A DNA stretch of 64,000 bases, taken from positions 33,521 through 97,520 of the forward strand of contig NZ_JAKKIE010000007.1 of the NCBI RefSeq assembly GCF_021742065.1, read 5' to 3'. Both the position numbers and the translations under genes were made by a program. This document shows, piece by piece, positions 1 through 9,401 of the stretch (the first letter of the stretch is position 1; each line of letters opens with the position of its first letter). This DNA is from Rhizorhapis sp. SPR117. GTDB lineage: Bacteria > Pseudomonadota > Alphaproteobacteria > Sphingomonadales > Sphingomonadaceae. Below the pieces are notes generated by a model. The model saw only the letters and a program-made list of their open reading frames with translations. It ran no database searches and was not told where the DNA came from.

Positions 1-483
1 GCCGACCAGAGCGAACAGGGGCTGCGGCTCGTCGATCCTTCCGGTTTGCTGGACGAATGGGCCCGCAACTATGAGCAGCCCAGAGGGGAGGAGGTCCGCC
101 TCTATACCCACCTTCATGGCAAAGCCCTAGCGGAGCGGCTGCGTGATCTAGCAACCGAGCAGGGAAGGGTGGCGCTGGCCTCGTTCAGCGCGGCCGATTG
201 GTACGCGCCCTTCGTTCGCCAGAGCACCAGCTATTTCTACGCGGACGAGAAGGGCCTTGGCGCCTTGCAAACAATCCTAAATCTGACTGCACCCGCAAAG
301 GGTGCGAACATTGTCGTGCGCGTCCCCGATGAGGATGGCGTGCTCGACGACGCGCGGGCCGTCGCACCGGGGATCATCGCGACTAGCCCGGTTCAGACCT
401 ATCTCGATCTCATGGCGGGCGGCGAGCGCGGCGTCGAAGGGGCAGAACATCTGAAGGACAAGCTTTTGCGGTGGCCTTCATGA
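1..483 (+). CDS. AbiEi-like antitoxin/regulator, 5' end outside window
   Basis: The reading frame is open from base 1, so the gene is cut by the window edge and only about 160 C-terminal residues are visible. The tail, with the pattern SPVQTYLDLMAGGERG followed by an E-H-L-K-D-K-L stretch, matches the C-terminus of proteins annotated as type IV toxin-antitoxin AbiEi-family regulators (family knowledge). Its TGA overlaps the ATG of the next gene (ATGA at 480-483), so the two are translationally coupled. The next gene looks like an AbiEii nucleotidyltransferase, which supports the antitoxin role. The DNA-binding N-terminus is not visible, so regulation cannot be judged. It could also be a solitary regulator of that family. 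Confidence 0.65.
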   Translation, partial: ADQSEQGLRLVDPSGLLDEWARNYEQPRGEEVRLYTHLHGKALAERLRDLATEQGRVALASFSAADWYAPFVRQSTSYFYADEKGLGALQTILNLTAPAKGANIVVRVPDEDGVLDDARAVAPGIIATSPVQTYLDLMAGGERGVEGAEHLKDKLLRWPS

Positions 484-1337
484 ACGACGAACCGCAATCG
501 GCCACAGACTATGACGATCGCACCAGCGCCGCGGTGAAGTCGGTGCTCGTTGAGATTGGCCAGACACTGGGCAGCTTTCGCGGGAAGTTCGCGGTTATCG
601 GCGGCGCCGTGCCTTGGCTGCTGCTCGAGGACAGCGAGATGCGCCACGTCGGCACACTCGACATAGACCTCAGTCTCGACGCACAGGCTCTGGCCGCCGG
701 CGAAGAATATGTCGCTCTTGTCGATGCCCTCCACGGGCAGGGTTACGCCCCCCGCGACACGCTTAGATATTTCCAGATGGTCCGGACGGTGCAGCCGAAG
801 GATGACGCACCTCCGATCGATGTGATCGTTGATTTCCTGCGCCCCTATGACGCCGTCCTGGAGAAGAACCGGCCGCCGCTCACCACTGAATTCGCAACCC
901 AGCGTGCATCCGGCGCGGAGCTTGCCATTCATTTCCATGAGCTCGTCGCGATCGAAGGCGATATGCCCAAGGGCGGGACCAACAAGGTGATGATCGCCGT
1001 CGCCTCGATTCCGGCGCTTCTCGCCATGAAGGGCTTCGCGCTCGATGGGCGCTACAAGCAGAAAGACGCCTACGACGTCTATTATTCGATCCGGAATTAT
1101 CCCGGAGGAATCAAAGCACTCGCGGGCGATTGCCGCCCGCTGTTGGAGCATCGAAGTGGCCGGGATGGCTTCGCGCATGTGGTTGCGAAATTCGACGATC
1201 CGGACGGCTATGGTCCTACATGCGTGCGCAACTTCGTAGAGGGCTCGGATATCCTGGACGGCCGAACGCCGGACGAATGGCAGCAGGACGCCTTTGGTCA
1301 GGTCGACGCCTGGGCTCGCGCGATGGGACTTAGATGA
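480..1337 (+). CDS. AbiEii-like nucleotidyltransferase (putative toxin)
   Basis: A 285-aa protein starting at the ATG of the ATGA overlap; an upstream GTG at 471 is possible but has no better ribosome site. Residues about 35-60 hold the nucleotidyltransferase-like core: an I-G-G-A-V-P-W-L stretch followed by H-V-G-T-x-D-I-D-L-S-L, the GG...DxD signature of AbiEii/MNT-type enzymes. The later segment (K-G-F-A-L...K-D-A-Y-D-V-Y) is the conserved KxxA...KDxxD part of this family. AbiEii toxins are proposed to transfer nucleotides to RNA targets; that activity is inferred here. Coupled to the AbiEi-like gene upstream, it forms a probable type IV toxin-antitoxin pair. A metallophosphoesterase gene begins 22 bases downstream. 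Confidence 0.72.
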   Translation: MNDEPQSATDYDDRTSAAVKSVLVEIGQTLGSFRGKFAVIGGAVPWLLLEDSEMRHVGTLDIDLSLDAQALAAGEEYVALVDALHGQGYAPRDTLRYFQMVRTVQPKDDAPPIDVIVDFLRPYDAVLEKNRPPLTTEFATQRASGAELAIHFHELVAIEGDMPKGGTNKVMIAVASIPALLAMKGFALDGRYKQKDAYDVYYSIRNYPGGIKALAGDCRPLLEHRSGRDGFAHVVAKFDDPDGYGPTCVRNFVEGSDILDGRTPDEWQQDAFGQVDAWARAMGLR

Positions 1338-1359
1338 CACACGGATCCGCGGGGCCACA

Positions 1360-2469
1360 ATGAAGCTCATTCACACCGCCGACTGGCAGCTCGGAAAACC
1401 ATACGGGCGGTTTGAGCCGGAAGTGCGCGCCGCACTTTCCGAGGCGCGCTTCGATGCCATCGATGCGATCGGGAGGGAAGCAGCTCGTCACGGTGCGGCT
1501 CATGTTCTGGTCGCGGGTGATGTCTTCGACACCGAGGGACCTGAAGACCGCACGATCGTTCAAGCGATATCCCGCATGGAGCGCCATGCGTGCCGGTGGT
1601 GGCTCCTCCCGGGCAATCACGACTTTGCCCGCAATGGCGGTCTCTGGGACCGTGTTCGCCATCGCGCGGGGGGCGGTATCACCGTCTTATCGGAAGCGCA
1701 GGCCCACGAAATCGAGCCCGGAATCTGGCTCCTTCCAGCGCCCCTGACGCATCGCCACAACCTTGATGATCCCACCGAGCTTTTCGACACCATGGCGACA
1801 CCGGGAGGCCGCATCCGCATTGGCCTCGCGCACGGATCGATCCACGACTTCGGCACTCAGGGCGAGACCAAGAACCAGATCGCGCCCGACCGGGCTCGTC
1901 GCTCCACGCTCGATTATCTCGCGCTTGGAGATTGGCACGGGACGCTCAATATCGAGGCGCGCACCTGGTATGCGGGCACCCCCGAAACCGATCGCTTCCA
2001 ACGCGATGAACCTGGTCAGATACTATTGGTCGACATCGGCGAAGGTCGCGATCCGGTGGTGACGCCAATCCGCACGGGGCGCTTCCAGTGGATCAAGCGA
2101 AGCTGGACAGTGAACGATCAGGCCGGCTTCGATGCCGAGTGCGACCAATTGTTGGGATCGATCGATCCGCCTTCGACGCTCCTTGAACTATCGCTGGCCG
2201 GAATCACGAGCCTTACGGACCGGGTCGGGATGCTGGGCAGACTCGAAAACGATGTCGGGCACCGTGTCCGCTATCTCGACGTTCGCGCAGTCGATCTTGT
2301 CGGCCGCCCCAGTGCAGACGATCTTGCTAGCCTCTCGGTTGAGGGCATGCTCGGCGTCGCCGCGGCGAAACTTTCTGCGGCAATTGAAACAGGCGGCCCC
2401 GATGGGTTGATTGCAAAGCGCGCCTTGGAGCGTCTCTTCGTCGAGTACAGCCGGGAGGACAGGGCATGA
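1360..2469 (+). CDS. SbcD/Mre11-like metallophosphoesterase (DNA repair exonuclease family)
   Basis: A 369-aa calcineurin-like phosphoesterase. ATG 1360 is chosen because the motif HTADWQLG begins at residue 5; the longer frame from 1294 reads into the previous gene. Metal-ligand motifs appear in order: D8-x-Q10, GDVFD (53-57), GNHD (85-88), AHGS (157-160) and GDWHG (190-194). Q replaces the usual H of DxH, which is common in the YhaO/SbcD-like branch. Mre11-type enzymes cut DNA ends and need an SMC-like ATPase; exactly such a gene follows with an ATGA overlap (2466-2469), so the two products should form one complex. The location beside toxin and defence genes suggests a nuclease defence or repair role (inference). 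Confidence 0.85.
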   Translation: MKLIHTADWQLGKPYGRFEPEVRAALSEARFDAIDAIGREAARHGAAHVLVAGDVFDTEGPEDRTIVQAISRMERHACRWWLLPGNHDFARNGGLWDRVRHRAGGGITVLSEAQAHEIEPGIWLLPAPLTHRHNLDDPTELFDTMATPGGRIRIGLAHGSIHDFGTQGETKNQIAPDRARRSTLDYLALGDWHGTLNIEARTWYAGTPETDRFQRDEPGQILLVDIGEGRDPVVTPIRTGRFQWIKRSWTVNDQAGFDAECDQLLGSIDPPSTLLELSLAGITSLTDRVGMLGRLENDVGHRVRYLDVRAVDLVGRPSADDLASLSVEGMLGVAAAKLSAAIETGGPDGLIAKRALERLFVEYSREDRA

Positions 2470-5093
2470 GCCTGTACCTGCGCCGTATCGCCATCGACGG
2501 CTTCCGCAAGTTTCGGGAGCCGATGGCGATTGAAGGGCTCACCGACGGTCTCAACGTTGTCATCGAACCCAATGAGACCGGCAAGTCGACAGTGCTCGAG
2601 GCGCTTCGCGCGGCATTTTTCGTTCGCCACGGTACGAAGAACCAGCTCGCCCAATCGTTCGCGCCTTATGGGGAAGCCGTCGGTCCGGAAATTCAGGTTT
2701 CGTTCGATGCCGATGGCGCACCATGGACGGTGACCAAGCGCTTTCTGCGCGGCGCATCGATCGAGGTCACCGGTCCACAGGGTAGAGCACAGGGCGAGGA
2801 AGCGGAAGCCCGCCTACACGCGCTGCTGGGATCGGTGCGCGACACCAGTCAGAAGGGCGACGCCGGCACATACGGCGCGCTTGGACTTCTTTGGGTTGCA
2901 CAAGCTGAGGCACTCGCGGTCACCGGGCCAGGCCAGATAGTGCGTGACACGGTCCGCTCGACGCTTGAAGCCGAGGTCGGTTCGATCATGGGCGGCCCCG
3001 CCTACACGCGCGTCCGAACCCGGATCGACGAGCAATATGGGCGCTACTGGTCCCCAACCGGGCAGAAGCGCGGGCGGCAGAACGAAGCACGAGAGCGCGT
3101 TGACCAGGCTGAAGCGGCCGCCCGCGACGCCGCCGAACGTCTGGCTGGACTTGAGAGGACGTTCTCCGAACTCGAAAATGCGCGCTTCAGACTGAAGGTC
3201 GTTCACCGCGAGATCGCGGACGACACAGACGTGCAAACGCGGAAGGATCTCACTGCTTCTCTCGAGACGGCGCGCGCAGCTGCGCAAATCCTCGCGACCC
3301 GGCGGGCCGAGCATGAGGCCATCAGCGCGAAGACGCGAAACCTTGAAGATCTCGTCGATCGGCATCGCAAGGCGACCGACGAACGCACTAGCGCTGAACT
3401 CGCGCTGGGTGTTGCGCGCTCACGCCGCGCCGAAGTCCGCGAAGGCTTGGCCACAGCGCAGCAACGGCTCGTTGAAGCGCGCAGCGCCTTGGAAGCCGCG
3501 CGCACCGCTCGCCAGGAAGCTCGAGGTGCCCTCAGCACGGGCGAGGAGCTTTTACGCGCGTCGCGGCGCCGCAGCGCGGTGTCCGCGGCACGCGCGCGTC
3601 ACGCCGAGCTGATCGACCTCGAGCGGCTTCAGGAAGAGGCCACAGTCCTCACCGCGTCGCTGATACCGGCCAAGGCGATGGATGCGATCGAGGCAAACGA
3701 GCGACTCGTAGCTGAGGCGCGCGCGGCGCTCGCCGCAGGTGCGACGCGGATTGCCCTTGTCGGGAACGCTGAGGGCATATCGATCGATGGCGAACCGATG
3801 GCGCTCGGCGAGCGAACCCTGTCGGGTGAGACCCGTCTCCGGTTCGGCAATGCCGAGCTGATTATCACGCCGCCGGCCGGGGCGGCGAGCGCTGAGGGAG
3901 CGCTCTCCTCGGCGCTGGAGCGACAAAAGTCTGCATTGGGCGAGTTCGGGCTCACGAGCTTGGCGGAGGGGCGCGCTCGCAATGATACCGCGCGAGACGC
4001 AGTAGGCGAGTTGCGCACGATCGCGGCGCGCATCTCCGCCGTGACGCCGGCCGATGCCCTTATCGGGCTCGCTGCCGGCCCCGATGCGCTCAAGCTCTTC
4101 ATCGCTGAAATGAACGACGAGAGTAAGACCGTCGAAGCCGACATCCCCGATATCACACTCCTCACTGCCCGGCTCGAAGCGGCCGACACCGCTCTCGCGA
4201 GGGCGGAAGGTGCACAGGAAAGCGCTGTTGAGGCGCTCCGCCGAGCAGAACAAGAGGACGCGCCGCTGGCCAGCGCGGAAGCGGGCGCGGCCAGCACGCT
4301 CGCCAACGCTAACAGTCAGATCGAGACGATCGAAGGCCGCCCGGAATTCCCAACCCTGGCGGCAGACGTCGTTCGGGCCCGCGAACAGATGGCTGAAGCA
4401 GCCGTGAAGCTTGAGGAGGCCACCCGGGACGCGACTGCGCACGATCCTGCGGCGATCACGCGAAGGATCGAGACAATCGATGCGCGGGTAAAGGCGGCGG
4501 GGGAGGCTCGTGCCAAACTCGAGATGGACGTCGCGCGGCTGGAGGGGACTGTCGAGAGCGAGGGCGGGAAGGGGCTCGCCGATCGGGAGGCAGGGGCTCG
4601 CGAGGAGGCTGAGGCGGCACGTGCGGCACTACAGCGGATCACCGAGGAAGCCGACACGCTGAAGTTGTTGCGCGATACGCTCGATGAAGCGCGGGATGAG
4701 ACGTCGGCAAAGTTTGTAGGGCCCGTCGCCAAGCGCGCGAAACGCCATATCGAGCGGCTCTTGCCCGGCTGCGACCTGAGCTTTTCTGAGGACCTCACGC
4801 TGGAGGCGATTGTGCGAGGCGGTATCAGCGAAGGGTGCGGCGATCTTTCCCGCGGCACACAGGAGCAGCTGGCGGTCCTGACACGGATCGCCTTTGCCGA
4901 CATGCTCCTGGAGCAGGGCCGTCCGGTGTCACTGATCTTGGATGACCCGCTTGTCTATGCCGATGACGCGCGGCTCGACCTTATGGTCGAGATCTTGAGC
5001 GAGGCGGCAGAGCGGATGCAGGTTATCCTGCTGACTTGTCGGGACAGGGCTTTCAGGCACGTCGCCGCGAACCGTGTGTCTATAGACCGATGA
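2466..5093 (+). CDS. SbcC/Rad50/YhaN-like AAA ATPase with coiled coil
   Basis: An 875-aa partner of the upstream phosphoesterase. Residues 1-45 form the N-terminal ATP-binding lobe with GFRKF and Walker A EPNETGKS (about 34-41). Residues about 190-720 are Ala/Glu/Arg-rich and predicted coiled coil. The C-terminal lobe carries an ABC-type signature (LSRGTQEQL, near 794), Walker B LILDDPLVY (near 823) and a short D/H-loop region. The order is that of Rad50/SbcC/YhaN ATPases, which hold or unwind DNA ends for the nuclease. I see no clear CxxC zinc hook, which fits YhaN-like rather than classical Rad50 proteins. The gene is translationally coupled to its neighbour. The target (phage, plasmid or chromosomal breaks) cannot be told from sequence. 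Confidence 0.85.
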   Translation: MSLYLRRIAIDGFRKFREPMAIEGLTDGLNVVIEPNETGKSTVLEALRAAFFVRHGTKNQLAQSFAPYGEAVGPEIQVSFDADGAPWTVTKRFLRGASIEVTGPQGRAQGEEAEARLHALLGSVRDTSQKGDAGTYGALGLLWVAQAEALAVTGPGQIVRDTVRSTLEAEVGSIMGGPAYTRVRTRIDEQYGRYWSPTGQKRGRQNEARERVDQAEAAARDAAERLAGLERTFSELENARFRLKVVHREIADDTDVQTRKDLTASLETARAAAQILATRRAEHEAISAKTRNLEDLVDRHRKATDERTSAELALGVARSRRAEVREGLATAQQRLVEARSALEAARTARQEARGALSTGEELLRASRRRSAVSAARARHAELIDLERLQEEATVLTASLIPAKAMDAIEANERLVAEARAALAAGATRIALVGNAEGISIDGEPMALGERTLSGETRLRFGNAELIITPPAGAASAEGALSSALERQKSALGEFGLTSLAEGRARNDTARDAVGELRTIAARISAVTPADALIGLAAGPDALKLFIAEMNDESKTVEADIPDITLLTARLEAADTALARAEGAQESAVEALRRAEQEDAPLASAEAGAASTLANANSQIETIEGRPEFPTLAADVVRAREQMAEAAVKLEEATRDATAHDPAAITRRIETIDARVKAAGEARAKLEMDVARLEGTVESEGGKGLADREAGAREEAEAARAALQRITEEADTLKLLRDTLDEARDETSAKFVGPVAKRAKRHIERLLPGCDLSFSEDLTLEAIVRGGISEGCGDLSRGTQEQLAVLTRIAFADMLLEQGRPVSLILDDPLVYADDARLDLMVEILSEAAERMQVILLTCRDRAFRHVAANRVSIDR

Positions 5094-5188
5094 CGTGCTG
5101 GCTGAAGCCTGCGCACTGCCGGGGATGGCGCGTGACAGCAACAGTTCGGGCAGGCGCTATAAAGACGAGATGTTGGGGGGATTAGAAA

Positions 5189-8100
5189 ATGGGCGTGAAA
5201 AAGCATTTTCCTCGCGGATCCGAGTGGCGGCAGTGGGATCTGCATATCCACACTCCTGCTTCTTTTCATTGGAAGGGAGAGCGCTTCTCAGCGAGTGGAT
5301 GCACAAGCCGGGACAACGAGTTGATCGACGAGATGATAACGGCGATCAATGATACCGCTCCGGCGGTCTACGCCATCCAGGATTATTGGGGTTTCGATGG
5401 GTGGTTCGCGCTGAAACGGCGGCTAAGCGAAGGGACGGGTCCCGGACTAGAAAAGACCGTTTTCCCCGGCATCGAGCTACGGCTTGCTGCGCCGATCCAA
5501 GGGCGCTTGAACGCGCACGTTCTATTTTCGGATGAAATTCCCGATCAGCATCTCAAAGACTTCCTTTCGGCCCTGAAGCTCGAGATCACCGGCCAGCCGC
5601 TCTCTCCTCACGCTCTCATCGCCTACGCCCGGGCGGCCAACGCAGACAAATTGAAGACCCACAGCTTTGAAAAAGCCGAGGTCATGGCGAGCGACGAGAC
5701 GGCGCTCCGCGCTGGCTACGTGATAGCGGAGCTCAATGTCGACAGCTACAAAGCTGCGGTTCGGGCGGTCCCAGACGGCATGGCTCTAGGTTTCATGCCG
5801 TTCGAAACGAACGATGGGCTCGCATCCGTCAAGCATCAGGAACATTACGCTTACGCAATCGGCCTATTTGACAGCTCGCCAATCTTCGAGACCAGAAAGG
5901 AAGGCCTCTGGAATGCCTTCGTCGGTCGCAAGTGCCCAGAGAACGAGAGTTTTTTCGATGCCTTCCAGGAATCGATCGGAGGAATCCCTCGGCTGCCAGT
6001 TTCAGGCAGCGATGCGCACCAATTACGTGGGACCGCTGGTGACAACAATGCGCGCGGATATGGCGACTTCCCCTCTCAGCGGATCACATGGATCAAGGCC
6101 GACCCCACGTGGCGGGGCCTGCAGCAAGCCATCAAAGAGCCGTTCAAGCGATGCCACATAGGCCTTACGCCACCCAAGTTGCAGCGGATCTCTGCGAACA
6201 AGACCTTTTACATCGACACTGTGTCCCTCTCGAAGGTCGATGGCAGTTCGTTGGCAGAGACCTGGTTCGACGGTTGCGCAATTCCCTTCAACGCGGATCT
6301 CGTGGCGATCATCGGTAACAAAGGCAGCGGAAAGAGTGCCCTAGCGGATGTGCTGGCACTCGTTGGAAACTCGCAAGAACATGCTCATTTTTCGTTTTTA
6401 AAAGCGGATCGATTTCGAGGCAAAGCCGGCGAGCCGGCGCGGCAATTTTATGGCAAGTTAGATTGGCTGGCCGGAGAGCCGAGCCAAGCGAATCTAGCTG
6501 CCAACCCGGCCCCTGATCGAGTGGAGATGGTCCGTTATGTGCCGCAGGGGCGTTTCGAGGCTCTGTGCAACGAGCATGTGACCGGCAAATCAGAGAACTT
6601 CGAACGTGAGCTTCGGTCCGTTATCTTCTCTCACATACCAGCTGAAGACCGTCTGGGCGCACTTGACTTCGACCAGCTCATCGAGGCGCAGGAGAGCACC
6701 CTTCGCGCGCGGCTAGATGAAGCCAGAAAGAATCTGGTTACCCTGAACCGTCTCATCGCCGGAACAGAGGACCAACTCCATCCTTCGATTAGAAAGAATA
6801 TCGAAGAACAAATCCATTTGAAATCCGTTCAACTGGCGGAGCTGGAGCTAAGCAAACCACCTGCGATCGCCGCTCCTGCAGAGACTCTTACGCCTGATCA
6901 GGAAACCGCCGCCGCTACGCTGGCAGAGATTTCCACGGCGATCGCTGCGTTGGCCGACGAAGAAAAGGCTATTGGCGAAGCGTTGACGAGACTCTCCGCG
7001 CAGCGGAAAGCGGCGCGCGATGTTCTCGAGCGGTTCGCGCTCATTCGGGAGCAGATCGCGGCGGCGGGTACCGAAATCGCCGGGCAGTTGGAACTGCTTG
7101 GGTTGCGGCTGCCCGATATCCTGACTTTTGAGATTAACGAAGGAAAGGTGCGCGAGGTAGATTCCGGCGCGGAGCGAGAAATGGGGACCCTAGCCGCCCG
7201 GATTGAGGCGATCAAAAAAGAAAGAGCGGACTATTCCGGCCGCGCCGAACAAGCCACCGAAGCGCTCAACGGACCACAGCGAGCTTACCAAGACCATCTT
7301 AACGCCATGAAGACGTGGCAGATGTCCGTAGGCGAAATCGAAGGCGCGCCTGATGTGCCGGACAGCAAGCTGGGGCTGGAAGCACGACTGTCCCAACTGG
7401 ACCAGCTTCCACGCATACTAGATGAGCGACGCGCGCAACGCACTGTGCTTGCAGCCCAGATTTTCCATATTCTGGCGCTACAACGAGATCAACGCCAGAA
7501 ACTTTTTGAGCCTCTTCAGAAAGTCATTTCAGAGAACAGCCTGATACGGGACGAATATCGCCTCCAGTTTCGATCCCATCTCGCGGCTTATCACGATCTG
7601 GTTTCAGAACGGCTGTTTTCCCTTGTTAAGCAGAGTATTGGAGAGCTGCGCGGCGAAGATGAAAGCCGGGCCGCCATAAGGGCGCGTGTTGAAGCGCAGG
7701 ATCTTGATACCGAGGCAGGCGCTTTGGCGCTCGCCGACGATCTTCATAAACTGCTGCATGATGCGGCACGTCAGCGGGCGTCAGACCAAGCCGACCTCAA
7801 CGGGCTAATGCGGAAGGACAGGGCGCCGACGGAAGTGTATGATTTGATATACAGCTTTGAGTATCTTGAGCCCAAATACACTCTATTGTTCCAGGACACG
7901 CCAATCGAACAACTCTCGCCGGGGCAGCGCGGGGCACTGCTTCTGATCTTCTACCTTTTGGTCGACAAGAAGCGAAATCCCATCATCCTCGACCAGCCCG
8001 AGGAAAATCTCGACAATGAAACGATCGTTAGTCTGCTCGTGCCAGTCCTCAACGCGGCAAAAGAAAACAGGCAGATCATCATGGTGACGCACAACCCAAA

Positions 8101-8278
8101 CTTGGCCGTCGTGTGCGATGCGGAACAGATAATCTTCGCGGAGTTCGACCGGAAAGCTATGTGCAGCATCACATATCTCGCGGGCTCGATCGAAGACCCC
8201 GCGCTTAACCAAGCTGTCGTCAATGTTCTCGAGGGCACGAAGCCCGCATTCGATAATCGAGGGAATAAGTACCAATAG
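5189..8278 (+). CDS. PHP-domain + SMC-like ATPase (TrlF-type)
   Basis: A 1029-aa protein starting at ATG 5189, preceded by a GGGGGG run at 5175-5180. The N-terminus is a PHP phosphoesterase: DLHIHT with H19/H21, and SGSDAH near residue 273 supplying further metal ligands. An ATPase follows: Walker A GNKGSGKSA (near 376), a long coiled-coil middle (about 490-800), Walker B IILDQPEENLDNE (near 930) and an H-loop VTHNPN (near 965). This architecture matches proteins annotated as TrlF-family ATPases. A metal-dependent phosphoesterase fused to an SMC-like motor suggests nucleic-acid cleavage gated by ATP (inference). It sits 95 bases after the SbcCD-like pair in the same orientation, in a defence-rich stretch, so an anti-phage or anti-plasmid role is plausible but unproven. 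Confidence 0.8.
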   Translation: MGVKKHFPRGSEWRQWDLHIHTPASFHWKGERFSASGCTSRDNELIDEMITAINDTAPAVYAIQDYWGFDGWFALKRRLSEGTGPGLEKTVFPGIELRLAAPIQGRLNAHVLFSDEIPDQHLKDFLSALKLEITGQPLSPHALIAYARAANADKLKTHSFEKAEVMASDETALRAGYVIAELNVDSYKAAVRAVPDGMALGFMPFETNDGLASVKHQEHYAYAIGLFDSSPIFETRKEGLWNAFVGRKCPENESFFDAFQESIGGIPRLPVSGSDAHQLRGTAGDNNARGYGDFPSQRITWIKADPTWRGLQQAIKEPFKRCHIGLTPPKLQRISANKTFYIDTVSLSKVDGSSLAETWFDGCAIPFNADLVAIIGNKGSGKSALADVLALVGNSQEHAHFSFLKADRFRGKAGEPARQFYGKLDWLAGEPSQANLAANPAPDRVEMVRYVPQGRFEALCNEHVTGKSENFERELRSVIFSHIPAEDRLGALDFDQLIEAQESTLRARLDEARKNLVTLNRLIAGTEDQLHPSIRKNIEEQIHLKSVQLAELELSKPPAIAAPAETLTPDQETAAATLAEISTAIAALADEEKAIGEALTRLSAQRKAARDVLERFALIREQIAAAGTEIAGQLELLGLRLPDILTFEINEGKVREVDSGAEREMGTLAARIEAIKKERADYSGRAEQATEALNGPQRAYQDHLNAMKTWQMSVGEIEGAPDVPDSKLGLEARLSQLDQLPRILDERRAQRTVLAAQIFHILALQRDQRQKLFEPLQKVISENSLIRDEYRLQFRSHLAAYHDLVSERLFSLVKQSIGELRGEDESRAAIRARVEAQDLDTEAGALALADDLHKLLHDAARQRASDQADLNGLMRKDRAPTEVYDLIYSFEYLEPKYTLLFQDTPIEQLSPGQRGALLLIFYLLVDKKRNPIILDQPEENLDNETIVSLLVPVLNAAKENRQIIMVTHNPNLAVVCDAEQIIFAEFDRKAMCSITYLAGSIEDPALNQAVVNVLEGTKPAFDNRGNKYQ

Positions 8279-8328
8279 CGGCCAGAAGTGATCGGCGCAC
8301 CGCTCAGTCATGGCCATCGCAAGAAGCG

Positions 8329-8360
8329 CTATGTCCGATAAACGCGATTCTCGGACATAG
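8329..8360. repeat. Perfect inverted repeat upstream of integrase
   Basis: CTATGTCCGA (8329-8338) and its exact complement TCGGACATAG (8351-8360) flank a 12-base spacer. The 32-base element lies 40 bases before the recombinase start and just after the TrlF-type gene. The size and symmetry fit two recombinase arms around a crossover region. It could instead be a terminator stem for the upstream gene or an operator; no T-run follows it. Confidence 0.6.
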
Positions 8361-8399
8361 GAATTGGCTTCGGGAGAGGGCGCCGCTAGGCTTCACGTG

Positions 8400-9401
8400 A
8401 TGGCCCGCGACCTGCTTCCGATCTCGACCAACCTGCCGGCCGACCTGCTCGCCGAGATCGAAGGCGCGCGCGATACGCTTGCCACGGCCAAGGCCGGTTC
8501 GACCCAGAAAGCCTATGCCTCGGATTGGGAGCGGTTCTGCGACTTCTGCGACGCGCGCAATGTCGAAGCGCTGCCCGCGCACCCCGACATCGTTGCCCTG
8601 TTCGCGCATGTCGAGGCCGACGCCGGCATTGCTCCGGTCACGATCGGCCGACGGATCGCAGCGATCAACCATCATCACAAGGAGGCAGGTCTCGCGTCGC
8701 CCAGCGCGCGGGACGCCGCCGGCGTCATCGCCCAGATGATGGCAGGCGTGCGCCGCAAATATTCCCGGAAGAAGGACCAGAAGACGCCGGCGGCGGCGGA
8801 CGTGCTCACCGCCATGCTCGCGACGATCCAGGGCACAGGCCTGCGGGCAAGGCGCGACCGGGCGATTCTCGCGGTCGGCATGGCAGGCGCGTTCCGCCGC
8901 TCCGAGATCGCGGCGATGCAACTCCCCGATCTCGCCTTCGAGACGTCCGGCGTGCGGATCACCATCCCCCGCTCGAAAGGCGATCAGGAGGCTGAAGGCC
9001 AGGAGATCGCGATCCCCGAGGGCCGCCGCATCCGGCCCGTGGCTCTTCTCACCGACTGGCTTCAGGCTGCCGATCTGCAGGGTCTAGATCCCTCGACCGG
9101 CAAGCCGCGGACTGGCCCCGTGTTCCGTCGGCTGACACGGGGTGACGCGCTCACAGTGGACCCGATCACTGACAAGACCGTGGCCCGTCTTGTCAAAGTC
9201 TGCGCGTCGACGGCCGGGCTAGATCCGACCCTTTTCTCCGGACATTCGCTGCGCGCGGGGTTCCTGACCGAGGCGGCCGCCAAGCGTGCGAACCTGTTCA
9301 AGATGAAGGACCATTCGCGGCACAAGTCGCTCGACACAGTCGCGGGCTATGTCCGCGATGCGGCGATCTTCGACGATCATGCCGGCGAGGAGTTCTTATG
9401 A
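8400..9401 (+). CDS. Tyrosine recombinase/phage-type integrase
   Basis: 333 aa from ATG 8400 (MARDLLP); the open frame begins at a TTG 36 bases upstream but the ATG is the better start. The N-terminal half is a SAM-like core-binding domain with the typical ST-x-K-A-Y-x-S-D-W-x-x-F segment. The catalytic domain shows the family residues: Arg in AFRRSE (near 163), HSLRAG (His and second Arg, near 281), the downstream HKS histidine (near 307) and the nucleophile in VAGYV (near 315). All tetrad positions are present, so the enzyme should be active. It overlaps the Fic gene at its stop (9398-9401) and has a perfect inverted repeat upstream. It probably moves this accessory segment or resolves the element; no second att copy was found. 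Confidence 0.88.
   Translation: MARDLLPISTNLPADLLAEIEGARDTLATAKAGSTQKAYASDWERFCDFCDARNVEALPAHPDIVALFAHVEADAGIAPVTIGRRIAAINHHHKEAGLASPSARDAAGVIAQMMAGVRRKYSRKKDQKTPAAADVLTAMLATIQGTGLRARRDRAILAVGMAGAFRRSEIAAMQLPDLAFETSGVRITIPRSKGDQEAEGQEIAIPEGRRIRPVALLTDWLQAADLQGLDPSTGKPRTGPVFRRLTRGDALTVDPITDKTVARLVKVCASTAGLDPTLFSGHSLRAGFLTEAAAKRANLFKMKDHSRHKSLDTVAGYVRDAAIFDDHAGEEFL

Noticed and set aside
399..1370. 323-aa minus-strand frame opposite the AbiEii and SbcD-like genes
   Set aside because: It is an exact shadow of well-identified plus-strand genes, with no ribosome site and an Arg/Cys-rich composition typical of antisense GC-rich frames.
3552..4442. 296-aa minus-strand frame inside the SbcC-like gene
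   Set aside because: Antisense to a coiled-coil region with strong GC3 bias; no domain and no start signal.
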